Shown here one piece after another: positions 1 through 8,502 of a stretch of DNA of 64,000 nt. Source of the stretch: Fluviicola sp. (GTDB lineage Bacteria; Bacteroidota; Bacteroidia; Flavobacteriales_D; Crocinitomicaceae); NCBI GenBank assembly GCA_029866325.1, contig JARWZO010000030.1, forward strand, positions 99,193 through 163,192, in the 5' to 3' direction. The notes beneath the pieces were generated by a model that ran no database searches, was not told where the DNA came from, and saw only the letters and a program-made list of their open reading frames with translations. The translations under genes and the position numbers were made by a program. Within the stretch, counting starts at the first letter, position 1, and each line of letters starts with the position of its first letter.

Positions 1-1085
1 GCTTTGTCCATTCCGGCAAACAGCATTTTGGTGCGTTGCTTGAGATCGTCCACCGACTTGGTCATTTCAAGTGTTGGGAAAGACGCTTTTTTGGCTGGAC
101 CATATTCCATTGTTTTCAGGTCAAGTGAAAGGATTTCCTTTTTGCCTTCTGCCGAAACGGTTTTTTTGTAAAATCCTTGTTTGGTTTTCGATCCCAACCA
201 TTTGTTGTTGAGCATGGTTTGTATAAAACCGGGAAGTTCAAAAACAGTGTGTTCTTCATCGTCGGGACAATTGGCTTTTAAACCTGCCGCAACCATAGCA
301 AGGGTGTCCAATCCAACAACATCACAAGTGCGGAATGTAGCCGATTTCGGTCTTCCCAATACCGGTCCGGTGAGTTTGTCTACGTCATCGATTGTCAGCC
401 CCATTTCTTCAACGGCATGGAAGAGCGATAAGATGCTGTAAACTCCAACGCGATTGGCAATAAATGCTGGAGTATCTTTACAAAGTACGGTTTTCTTTCC
501 CAGAAATTTGCTACCGAATTGCATGTAGAAATCAACCACCTCCGGCGATGTTTGAGTTGTTGGAATGATTTCCAAAAGCGGAAGATAACGCGGCGGATTA
601 AAGAAATGCGTTCCGGCAAAATGAGTTTTAAAATCATCGCTTCTTCCTTCCAGCATTAAATGAATAGGAATGCCCGAAGTGTTGCTGGAAATCAATGTTC
701 CCGGTTTACGGAATTGTTCTACCTGTGCAAAAACCTGTTGTTTGATATCCAATCGTTCGATGACAACTTCGATTACCCAATCTACATCGGCGATTTTAGA
801 CATATCGTCAGAGAAATTTCCCGTTTTAATGCGCTGCACAAACGATTTTGAATAAATCGGTGACGGATTACTGTTGAGTGCCGCTTGTAATGCTTCGTTC
901 ACAATTCGATTGCGTACCTGAGGAGATTCAATCGTGAGATTGCTCTTTTCTTCGGCTGTTGTCAATTCCTTGGGAACAATATCAAGCAACAAAACTTCAA
1001 CACCAATATTGGCGAAGTGGCAAGCGATGCGTGAGCCCATTACTCCTGAGCCCAGAATGGCAACTTTTCGAATATACCTGGTCAT
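1..1085 (-). CDS. 3-hydroxyacyl-CoA dehydrogenase (FadB/FadJ-like), C-terminus beyond window
   Basis: About 361 N-terminal residues are present; the reading frame is still open at base 1. The start MTRYIRKVAILGSGVMGSRI shows a Rossmann GxGxMG NAD-binding loop at residues 11-16. Further on come SSNTSG and GTHFFNPPRYLPLLEI, the typical 3HCDH N-domain strings. The enzyme should oxidise L-3-hydroxyacyl-CoA to 3-ketoacyl-CoA in fatty acid beta-oxidation. In Bacteroidota this type is usually about 800 residues with a C-terminal crotonase domain, which would lie outside the window. It starts 12 bp after the MarR stop, so the two are probably co-transcribed and the regulator probably controls it. Family call firm; exact substrate chain length not determinable. 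Confidence 0.88.
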   Translation of the reverse strand, partial: MTRYIRKVAILGSGVMGSRIACHFANIGVEVLLLDIVPKELTTAEEKSNLTIESPQVRNRIVNEALQAALNSNPSPIYSKSFVQRIKTGNFSDDMSKIADVDWVIEVVIERLDIKQQVFAQVEQFRKPGTLISSNTSGIPIHLMLEGRSDDFKTHFAGTHFFNPPRYLPLLEIIPTTQTSPEVVDFYMQFGSKFLGKKTVLCKDTPAFIANRVGVYSILSLFHAVEEMGLTIDDVDKLTGPVLGRPKSATFRTCDVVGLDTLAMVAAGLKANCPDDEEHTVFELPGFIQTMLNNKWLGSKTKQGFYKKTVSAEGKKEILSLDLKTMEYGPAKKASFPTLEMTKSVDDLKQRTKMLFAGMDK

Positions 1086-1097
1086 ATTGTTGTGTTT

Positions 1098-1550
1098 TTA
1101 ATTCTCTGTGTTGGGTTCTGATAATTCTTCATCAACTATTTTCTGTACTTCCTCAATCACGGATTGAAAAATAGCGAAGTGATCTTTTGGAATGCGGCTT
1201 TCGACCTTTTTATTGAAATCAAAAATCACATCACGCGCAACATAGCGGGCATTAAGTCCTTCATCGGTTAGGAAAATACGCACAACGCGTTTGTCAGTTT
1301 TATCTTCTTCACGACGAATAAACCCCTTTTCTTCCATTGTTTTTAATGTTCTGGAAAGACTGGTTGGCTCCATTCCCATACGCGGGCCAAGCTGCGTACT
1401 TGGCGTGCCTTCCTTGTCAATGTGCAGCAGGATAAATCCTACCGACATACTAAGTCCGTATGTGGTTGCTTTTTGATTGTACATGCGCGACAAACGATGC
1501 CATGTCTGGCGAACATCTAAATCTATTTGGTAATTGGGTCTTTCTTGCAT
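1098..1550 (-). CDS. MarR-family transcriptional regulator
   Basis: A 150-residue protein with the winged-helix MarR layout: an N-terminal dimerisation helix, then LGPRMGMEPTSLSRTLKTME as the recognition helix region (residues about 74-93), then EEKGFIRREEDKTDKRVV, the wing with the usual D-x-R-D/K-x-R pattern. It precedes the beta-oxidation dehydrogenase by 12 bp. MarR regulators in front of fad genes commonly respond to acyl-CoA or related ligands; that is inference here. A degenerate TATATTCG on the minus strand near 1566-1573 could be its -7 element, but it lacks the consensus TTTG end. Confidence 0.9.
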   Translation of the reverse strand: MQERPNYQIDLDVRQTWHRLSRMYNQKATTYGLSMSVGFILLHIDKEGTPSTQLGPRMGMEPTSLSRTLKTMEEKGFIRREEDKTDKRVVRIFLTDEGLNARYVARDVIFDFNKKVESRIPKDHFAIFQSVIEEVQKIVDEELSEPNTEN

Positions 1551-1667
1551 ACATTTTATTAGAGCAACGAATATAATTAAAATTTATATGCGCACATAGT
1601 ATTTTAAAGAATGTTTCAAGAAAAATTAATGTGGAAAGATTGCGTGCTAAAACTAGCAAAAATTTGA

Positions 1668-2072
1668 TTACCAGGTTTTTTCACTGCGAAATACCGTTCC
1701 GTTGAAACGGGCGATCAGTTCATTGTGTTGATTCGTGACATTGACAACGTAGCGCCCAATGGTCTTTCCTTTTTGGATTTCGGTGCAATTGGCGGTGATG
1801 GTGTCGTTGAGTTGGGTTGGTTTGATATGGGCAATACTTGTTTCGATGCTTACGCATTGTTGTCCGTGGCTGTTGGAAGCAAATGCAAGAGCTGAATCTG
1901 CCAATGCGTAAGAAATCCCCCCGTGAGCAATACCAAATCCGTTGAGCATTTCTTTAGAAACCAGGCATGAAAGTGTGCAGGCTCCGGCTTCAATATGAAG
2001 AACATTGATGCCCATCCATTGAGAATAGGCATCAAGTTGCATCATTTTATCGACGATGGATTTCGGATCCAC
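1668..2072 (-). CDS. PaaI-type hotdog-fold acyl-CoA thioesterase
   Basis: A 134-residue single hotdog domain. The string NGFGIAHGGISYALADSALA holds the HGG turn and the acidic residue (D) on the central helix that are the catalytic signature of PaaI-like thioesterases. Length and the N-terminal DPKSIVDKMMQLDAYSQWMG fit PaaI proteins. It would hydrolyse (hydroxy)aryl- or acyl-CoA thioesters in the cytoplasm. It lies 5 bp downstream of the acidic protein at 2078-2557, so the two probably form an operon, and 117 bp upstream of the MarR gene. A phenylacetate-pathway role is possible because PaaG/PaaH-like genes occur at 53922-55922, but that is far away. Confidence 0.85.
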   Translation of the reverse strand: MDPKSIVDKMMQLDAYSQWMGINVLHIEAGACTLSCLVSKEMLNGFGIAHGGISYALADSALAFASNSHGQQCVSIETSIAHIKPTQLNDTITANCTEIQKGKTIGRYVVNVTNQHNELIARFNGTVFRSEKTW

Positions 2073-2077
2073 GAATT

Positions 2078-2557
2078 TTATTGATTAATTGAGCGACTCA
2101 ACAAAGAAATCATTGCTAAAGAAACGATGAAAAGCTGCGTAGCGGTTTCGTCGTCTAACGTAGCACCATCTTCATCTTCCATACTTACTTCCAATGCCAT
2201 GAAACGCACCAAATCAGGTTGATCGCTGAAATCTTCCAACAATTGATCATCTTCGGTTTCGAAATAATTGTCAAGCAATGCAAAATACGGCTCTTCGAAA
2301 TCGTCAATCTGACTTTCGGTAACGGTTGCCGGGTGCAATTCTGCTTGCGAAAAAGCTTCAAGAATGACAGTGAAGTAATACACCAACAGACTTTCAAGAT
2401 CTTCATTTTCGTATTCTTCGGATGCCGACATCACATACCCAAGCAAAACGGGCTGAGCAGTGGTGTGTGTTTCAGTTAAACGATCGATTGCTGCATCATC
2501 TAACGTATCTACCTTTTTGATGGCCGCTTCTATGTGACCCAATGTAACTTGTGACAT
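2078..2557 (-). CDS. Acidic protein of unknown function
   Basis: A 159-residue, strongly acidic, mainly helical cytoplasmic protein (start MSQVTLGHIEAAIKKVDTLD). I see no signal peptide, membrane segment or catalytic motif that I recognise. Acidic runs such as SASEEYENEDLESL and FETEDDQLLEDF suggest a soluble helical bundle. It is the first gene of a likely two-gene unit with the thioesterase 5 bp downstream. Coding status is supported by length, codon use like its neighbours and the tight spacing. Function not recognised. Confidence 0.65.
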   Translation of the reverse strand: MSQVTLGHIEAAIKKVDTLDDAAIDRLTETHTTAQPVLLGYVMSASEEYENEDLESLLVYYFTVILEAFSQAELHPATVTESQIDDFEEPYFALLDNYFETEDDQLLEDFSDQPDLVRFMALEVSMEDEDGATLDDETATQLFIVSLAMISLLSRSINQ

Positions 2558-2754
2558 GTGTTAAAAATTTCGGATAAAGGTAGGTTGAATATTTTGACCC
2601 GACTCTATTCTAATGCAGGTATCTTTATTTCAATCTGAGAATTTCACTGAAGAATGAATTGATTTGAATTCGGTTATTTGCTGGGAAATGAACACATCTA
2701 ACACATTTTAACAGTATTGATGCTTCCGGAGCAGCGTTACCTTTTCAGAAATCG

Positions 2755-2762
2755 TACATTTG
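2755..2762 (+). promoter_or_regulatory. Bacteroidota -7 element (TACATTTG)
   Basis: TACATTTG matches TAnnTTTG. A start about 7 nt downstream (near 2769) leaves a short leader before the ATG at 2782, which argues against the in-frame TTG at 2764. No convincing -33 TTG at the expected distance. Confidence 0.5.
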
Positions 2763-2781
2763 ATTGTATAAACGAACAACT

Positions 2782-4173
2782 ATGCGATTCCTTCCCTTCC
2801 TAATTCTATTGGTACTTGTTGCATGTAGCAATGATCCTTCAAAAAATAAATCGACCGATTCTGTATCCTCTGATCCGCAAACGACTTCTGAAAAAGCACA
2901 GCAATTGGCGGCCAACTTGCTCACCAATCCGGCAGATGAATTTGTGCTTACCTTAACGAATGCACAGGAGTTAATTACAGCCAAAGGATCTCATATCCAC
3001 ATTCCGGCAAATGCATTTGTGCGAAAAGACGGTTCTCAACCTAGCGGAAAAGCCCGCTTGGTTTTTAACGAATTTCAAACGGCAGGCGAAATTATAGCAA
3101 GCGGTTTCCCGATGAGGTACAAAACACCGAAAGGTGATACGATTCAATTTGAAAGTGCGGGCATGTTTGAAATTCGCGCTTTTGAAGGTGATGAAGAATT
3201 GGAATTGAAAAAAGGTAAAACGATTGAAGTGGAATTGGCAACCCCAAAAAGCGGAATGTACAATTTTTATCAGTTGGATGATAACACCCGTGCTTGGACT
3301 GAAAAAGCAAACAACCTGTCACCGGTTCCAAATCGCTATCTGGAAGAGCAAAAAGCGCAACTGAAAGAATTGGAAGCAATTACAGCTTCTAAACCGAAAA
3401 AACCGGTTGAATACAGTCCTTCTGATCGGTTGTTCGATATTAAAGTCGATCCGAAAAAATACACCGAATTTCAGGAAATGGGCGGCGTAATGTGGAAATA
3501 TGTGGGTAAAAAGAAAGAAGCAGATCCGTCTGTCAACCCAAAATTGTTTCATGAAAAATATGAATTCATGCGTCTGAATCCGAAAGAAGGTGAAGACATG
3601 ATTTATGAAGTGGCATTTTCTTCAAAAGACGATACGGTAGTCCTAGATCTGGCACCTGTTTTCCCGGGCAAATTAAAAGCGAAGAACGAGAAACGGCTCA
3701 AAGAAAAAATTGCCCGTTTCAACGCTGCCATGAAAGAACAGGAAAAAGTGCGGCAACAACAACGCAATGAGTCTGCATTATTGCGCTTGTTTAATGTTGA
3801 CAAACTGGGTGTTTACAACTGGGATCGCCAATACAAAGAAGGTAACGTTGTTCCTGTTTTGGCGCAGTTTACCTTTGACGGAAAACCGCATACTGATTTT
3901 CCATTAGCTTCTGTGTACCTCATTCCGGAAGGAAAATTGGCCATAATTCAATACGATGCTGCATCGGCTATAGCATTTGCTTTTGATTCGTTTGAGCGTA
4001 ATCGACTGATCGCTGTGGTGGGTGAAAACGAAGTGTATTCGCTTTCCAATAAAGAATTTCAAGCACTTCATTTGGATCGCTTTAAGAACAAATCGGCAAT
4101 AATAGATCTACATCGTTTCAACAAGGAAGTGAAAACCGGTGTCGATTTGGACGCAATTCTGGCAAGTAAATGA
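2782..4173 (+). CDS. Large lipoprotein of unknown function
   Basis: A 463-residue protein that begins MRFLPFLILLVLVACSND: a hydrophobic signal followed by a lipobox (V-L-V-A-C), so it should be lipidated and membrane anchored. The N-terminal 200 residues carry ITAKGSHIHIPANAFVR, a string typical of the beta-rich 'carboxypeptidase-regulatory-like' N-domains of Bacteroidota surface lipoproteins. The middle is Lys/Glu rich and probably coiled coil (residues about 295-325). The start is set by the -7 element at 2755 and the lipobox distance. Its stop overlaps the next start (ATGA), so it is translationally coupled to the giant WG-repeat-like protein; the two probably act together at the envelope. 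Role not recognised. Confidence 0.75.
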   Translation: MRFLPFLILLVLVACSNDPSKNKSTDSVSSDPQTTSEKAQQLAANLLTNPADEFVLTLTNAQELITAKGSHIHIPANAFVRKDGSQPSGKARLVFNEFQTAGEIIASGFPMRYKTPKGDTIQFESAGMFEIRAFEGDEELELKKGKTIEVELATPKSGMYNFYQLDDNTRAWTEKANNLSPVPNRYLEEQKAQLKELEAITASKPKKPVEYSPSDRLFDIKVDPKKYTEFQEMGGVMWKYVGKKKEADPSVNPKLFHEKYEFMRLNPKEGEDMIYEVAFSSKDDTVVLDLAPVFPGKLKAKNEKRLKEKIARFNAAMKEQEKVRQQQRNESALLRLFNVDKLGVYNWDRQYKEGNVVPVLAQFTFDGKPHTDFPLASVYLIPEGKLAIIQYDAASAIAFAFDSFERNRLIAVVGENEVYSLSNKEFQALHLDRFKNKSAIIDLHRFNKEVKTGVDLDAILASK

Positions 4174-7100
4174 TCAAAAAGTATTGTTTATTATTTGCAG
4201 TAATTAGTTGCGTGCGGATGATTGCTGCGCAGGCAAATAGTGAAGGTTATGAAGTCGAGCCACCTAAGGTTGTATTGCCTTTTCCTGTCTCCGAAGGTTG
4301 GACATTTGTAGGAGATTCTTCCAATACCTTGATTTATCCTGTCTACGACTCCATTGTGTTTTACGAATGGGAAGTTTTTGTTGACCGGCCTTACATCGCA
4401 ATCAATAAAGAAGGGTTATATGGACTTTTATCAGTTACAGAACAAGTAGATACGTTAAAGGCATTTGAATACGATTCGTTGTTTTATTACGGTGCCAATT
4501 ATTTCGGTCGTAAAAACGGGAAATGGATCAATTTGCAGTTGCAATGGAGTTTTCCGACCTATAAACTAACCGAAAAACCCTTTGGCGAAGTAGAGCGATG
4601 GTTTCGCGACGAAAAGGGCTTGTATTTTTGGAAGAATGGAAAAACGGGCGTTTTTGATGAGTTTTGGGGTGATCCGATTCCGGCAAACTATAACTATTGC
4701 CGTTATTTTGGGGTGTTTTATGAGCCGACAATTAAGGGTGAAGATCCCTACTTAAGTTGTTATCTGGTTTCGGATGGCAAGCTGTTCGGTTTATTGATAG
4801 ATCGTGAACTGGTCATTCCCATTGTAGCATCAAATATTCAGTTTTGGGACCATGGATTTATCCGTTATTGGCAAAATGGCTGGAACTATTTGCGCATTTC
4901 TGATCGTAAGTTAATCGATCCGAACGGAGCTGATGTGTTGATTTACAATGCTTCATCCTGGAAAATTTTTAATCAGGACAGAACGCGCTCAACGCTCTAT
5001 CTGAATAATGGTTCAACTGTGCTTTCGGGTAACTACGAAGATTACTTTATACTAAACAACACACATATTGCTGCCCGTAAAGATTCTTCCACAGTAGTTT
5101 TGTTGAATGCTTCAGGTCAGCGGGTATTTGATTGCGGCTGCGAACAGATCGATTATTTGAGAGATGATCGGTTTTCCTGCTTAAAAAAAGGAAAATGGGT
5201 GTTGTTAGATGGTCTTGGCGAACAACTTTCGAAACAAGGTTTTGATCACATCAACTGGCTGAAAGGTAGTTCGGATCGGCTTCGTGTACACGAGGACAAT
5301 CTGATCGGTGTGATGGATTTAAATGGAAAGTTGATTTATCCGACAAAGTATTCGGCTGTTTTTACAAACGGAACCATTTATTTGTTGGAAAATGACAACG
5401 GGTTTGCTGTTGGCACGGCCAATGGTGACTTTTTGAGTTCGCATTTGTACCGGGATCATTACTATTCTCTTCAAAATCCGAATCTGGTTCTGATGTACAA
5501 TTCATGGGGACAATTTGATATTTATTCTCCGAAAACCAAACTCAATTCCCGCATGTTCAGCTTGTTTTTCTATGCAGATGAAGTGGTGAAATGTTATGAA
5601 AAAGAAGGATTGGAACTAATTGCACTTGAGCCTGATTTGAGTGTTTCCGAACGCATTTTTTATCCGGGAATGTCCTCAATGGAGGTGGGTGAAATGCCAG
5701 ACGAGATTAATTATGTATATGATACAAAAGGGTATGATCGCTCACATTTGGAAGAACACCAACTGAGTGGTTATTTTGGTTATCGCTTCAACTGGAATAC
5801 CAATCACATTAACCCGCCGCATTTCAAAGAGGTAGAGCAAAACGTGACTTTCGGATTGGATTTTTGTGTTGAAACCTACGAAAATGTTCCTTTTTCAATC
5901 AATGATAACCTCGCGTTGACGAGCCAAAACCGTTATCAAATTGTCAATGAATCCGGTGGGATTTATCAATGGGATCCTATGATCAGTTCCACGTTGCCGA
6001 TGGAATCTGCCGGTGGTTCTATATCGAATAATCGATTGAATTATTTTGGAAACAATGATCAGGAATGGGTCTCGCCATTCGGACAGCACAGCCATGATGC
6101 CAGTGAAGTTGTTTATATCCATTACGATGCTGACGATCTGTATACGTATAACATTAATGGTAAGATTGTTCCTTCAACCAATTTGATAAATTCGTTTTCG
6201 GTATTCGATTACATGCAGCGGTTTAACCTTCGCGGTAATTTGATAATGACCGATGAGATGATCGATTATGTCATGAATCCGATGAATCGATTGAAAGTAG
6301 AAGGTGGAAGTTGGTTTGTAGATATTGATTATACCATCCGTGATGAAAAAATTTCGGAAAATTTGAAAGGAAAGCTCTACGAATCGATCTCGTATTACAA
6401 TTCATGGGAGCCCAATTTGTCGACTTATCTGGCTAAAACGGCTAATCCTTCAAAATACATTTGGTCTTTTCAAGGAAATGATTCGATTGTGTTGGATCGT
6501 TTCAAATCAATAGAAGCTCCGGTTTCGGAAAACGAATATTACATCGTAACAAGCGCTGATGCTGAGCAAGCAAAAGTACATCCTTACAATCCGGAGTATG
6601 TTTTCATCGAAAGCGATTCCAGTTTGTATTATCAAAACGGTCGTCTTTTAAGACATTCCGTTACCGGTTGGGGGTTGAATTCAATTGCGGGTGAAGAATT
6701 GGTGCAGCCTATTCAGGATGAAATTCGGTACCTGAACAACGATTTATTTGCATTGAGAAATGAAACGGAATGGAAAATTGTATCGCGAGATGGTGTTTTA
6801 TCAAGCGATTTGATTTTTACCAATGTTCAGGTTTTTGAAAATGGCTATGCGTTGGCGCAAATGAAAGGTTCTTCTTTATTGATCGACCGCGATGCAAAGG
6901 TGGTTTTTCAATCGAATGAAGGAACAATAAAAGTAGCCGGTTCCGGATTTTATACCGTTGAAAGTAAAGGGAAAACCATTGTTTTTAGACCTGATAACCA
7001 ATTGCGCGATACCATTCTTTCTGCTGAGAAAAACCTTCAAAACGGCTGGGTTTACGGAAAAATAAAAGAACAACGTTATTTAAGAAAGCTCGGAAGCAAA

Positions 7101-7763
7101 GAGCGTATTTTCGTTAAATCAACTGCTGTTCCGGAAGTGATTGGTGATTTGATTATCATCGACAAAAACGGATTGTATACCGTCATGAAAACAGACGGAA
7201 CCTTGGTTTTTCCGAAAAACAAAAAATGGAAAGCTGTTGAAAAAGGTGAAGGAATGATTGCGCTAAAGGCAGATAAAGAGTGGTGTTTCACGAATCTTCA
7301 AGGAGGCGTGATTCATACCTGTAAAAAAGGTAAATCGCTCAATTACTTTGACCAACGATTTGTGATTGAACAACAGGATACGACCTATGGATTGGATCAG
7401 TTTGGAAACTTTTATACCGTCACGCGTGAAGGAATGAAACGAATGGAGGGAGAAACTCAGCCTGTTTTAACGACTTCTTCAGACTATAAAGTCATCCAAT
7501 CGACCGATGGTTATGGAGTGGAGGATGATAACGGTCGTATACCTGTAACTCCGGTTCATCTGGCAATTGTTGGGAAACAGGGTGAGGACTTTTTGGTGGA
7601 AATTCCTTCCAAAAAAGGAGTTTACAACAGATCGCTCCAACCACTAATTCCTGTACAGTTTGATCAGATTGTCGGTTATGATGCCCGTTTCTTTCTGGTG
7701 CGTCAGGGATCAAGATATGGCATTTGTGAAGCTTCCGGCGATTGGTTTTACCCGATTCGCTAA
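4170..7763 (+). CDS. Giant secreted WG-repeat-like protein
   Basis: 1197 residues with an N-terminal signal peptide (MIKKYCLLFAVISCVRMIAA). The body contains many short beta motifs of the WG/KWG kind: EGLYGLL, DGKLFGLL, KGKWVLLDG, LIGVMDLNGKLIYP, EWKIVSRDG, SRYGICEASGDWFYP. These are usually G-x-[YWF]-G followed by a strand and a (D/N)xxG turn. Such arrays form repeat or propeller folds and are common in exported Bacteroidota proteins without a known enzymatic role. No T9SS C-terminal sorting domain is evident at the end. The gene overlaps the preceding lipoprotein stop by 4 bp, giving a two-gene translationally coupled unit. Function unknown; a binding or scaffold role is inference only. Confidence 0.75.
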   Translation: MIKKYCLLFAVISCVRMIAAQANSEGYEVEPPKVVLPFPVSEGWTFVGDSSNTLIYPVYDSIVFYEWEVFVDRPYIAINKEGLYGLLSVTEQVDTLKAFEYDSLFYYGANYFGRKNGKWINLQLQWSFPTYKLTEKPFGEVERWFRDEKGLYFWKNGKTGVFDEFWGDPIPANYNYCRYFGVFYEPTIKGEDPYLSCYLVSDGKLFGLLIDRELVIPIVASNIQFWDHGFIRYWQNGWNYLRISDRKLIDPNGADVLIYNASSWKIFNQDRTRSTLYLNNGSTVLSGNYEDYFILNNTHIAARKDSSTVVLLNASGQRVFDCGCEQIDYLRDDRFSCLKKGKWVLLDGLGEQLSKQGFDHINWLKGSSDRLRVHEDNLIGVMDLNGKLIYPTKYSAVFTNGTIYLLENDNGFAVGTANGDFLSSHLYRDHYYSLQNPNLVLMYNSWGQFDIYSPKTKLNSRMFSLFFYADEVVKCYEKEGLELIALEPDLSVSERIFYPGMSSMEVGEMPDEINYVYDTKGYDRSHLEEHQLSGYFGYRFNWNTNHINPPHFKEVEQNVTFGLDFCVETYENVPFSINDNLALTSQNRYQIVNESGGIYQWDPMISSTLPMESAGGSISNNRLNYFGNNDQEWVSPFGQHSHDASEVVYIHYDADDLYTYNINGKIVPSTNLINSFSVFDYMQRFNLRGNLIMTDEMIDYVMNPMNRLKVEGGSWFVDIDYTIRDEKISENLKGKLYESISYYNSWEPNLSTYLAKTANPSKYIWSFQGNDSIVLDRFKSIEAPVSENEYYIVTSADAEQAKVHPYNPEYVFIESDSSLYYQNGRLLRHSVTGWGLNSIAGEELVQPIQDEIRYLNNDLFALRNETEWKIVSRDGVLSSDLIFTNVQVFENGYALAQMKGSSLLIDRDAKVVFQSNEGTIKVAGSGFYTVESKGKTIVFRPDNQLRDTILSAEKNLQNGWVYGKIKEQRYLRKLGSKERIFVKSTAVPEVIGDLIIIDKNGLYTVMKTDGTLVFPKNKKWKAVEKGEGMIALKADKEWCFTNLQGGVIHTCKKGKSLNYFDQRFVIEQQDTTYGLDQFGNFYTVTREGMKRMEGETQPVLTTSSDYKVIQSTDGYGVEDDNGRIPVTPVHLAIVGKQGEDFLVEIPSKKGVYNRSLQPLIPVQFDQIVGYDARFFLVRQGSRYGICEASGDWFYPIR

Positions 7764-7821
7764 CGAATCACCCGGATAAAAAACAACAAGTTTGCGTTTC
7801 AGATAAATGTTATATTTGACC

Positions 7822-8496
7822 ATGGCATTTTTTACAAAAGATTATCTTGATTTTTTCATTGAATTGGCTCCGAACAATGCCAAGGAATGGTTCGATAATA
7901 ATAGAAAACGCTTTGAAAATTCGGTCAAAAAACCATTTTCCGATTTTGTACAACATTTGATTCATTCGTTTGAAAAACACGATTCCAGGTTAAAAGATTT
8001 GGAACCAAACGCCTGCATTTTCAGAATCAACAGAGACATTCGGTTTTCAAAAGACAAAGCACCGTATAAGTTATTCTGCTCGGCAGTTGTAGCTCCAAAC
8101 GGTAAAAAAAGCGAAGCTGTAAACGGAATTTATTTTGAATTGAGTCCGGAAGCATTGCGCGTTTACGGAGGTGTTTACGAAATCGATAAAGACAATTTAT
8201 ACTTGCTTCGCGAAGGAATTTCAGCTCATTTGAACGATTTTCAATCATTGATCAACGATCCTGAATTCAAAGCTGTTTTTGGCGAAATCAAAGGTGAAAA
8301 AAATAAAATTATTCCTGCAGAATTTAAACAAGCAGCCGAAAAGCAAGACTTGATTTTCAATAAACAATGGTATTACATGGCTGAATTTCCAGCAGAACAA
8401 CTCCTGTCAGATGATTTGGATCGGTTGTTGGAACGTTGCTATTTAGCAGGAAAACCACTAGAGGAATTTTTTAATCAGTTTATTCAACGCTCATAA
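7822..8496 (+). CDS. DUF2461 (TIGR02453) family protein
   Basis: A 224-residue protein starting MAFFTKDYLDFFIELAPNN. The strings NAKEWFDNNRKRFE and ACIFRINRDIRFSKDKAPYK are hallmarks of the DUF2461 family of uncharacterised bacterial and fungal proteins. An ATG in frame at 7807 exists, but the family N-terminus fits 7822 better, and a TATATTTG element at 7811-7818 sits between the two. That element has a TTG at 7792-7794 only 16 bp upstream, so it is weak. The gene ends 6 bp before the dipeptidyl peptidase and is probably co-transcribed with it. Biochemical role unknown in the family. Confidence 0.85.
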   Translation: MAFFTKDYLDFFIELAPNNAKEWFDNNRKRFENSVKKPFSDFVQHLIHSFEKHDSRLKDLEPNACIFRINRDIRFSKDKAPYKLFCSAVVAPNGKKSEAVNGIYFELSPEALRVYGGVYEIDKDNLYLLREGISAHLNDFQSLINDPEFKAVFGEIKGEKNKIIPAEFKQAAEKQDLIFNKQWYYMAEFPAEQLLSDDLDRLLERCYLAGKPLEEFFNQFIQRS

Positions 8497-8502
8497 TTAA
8501 GG

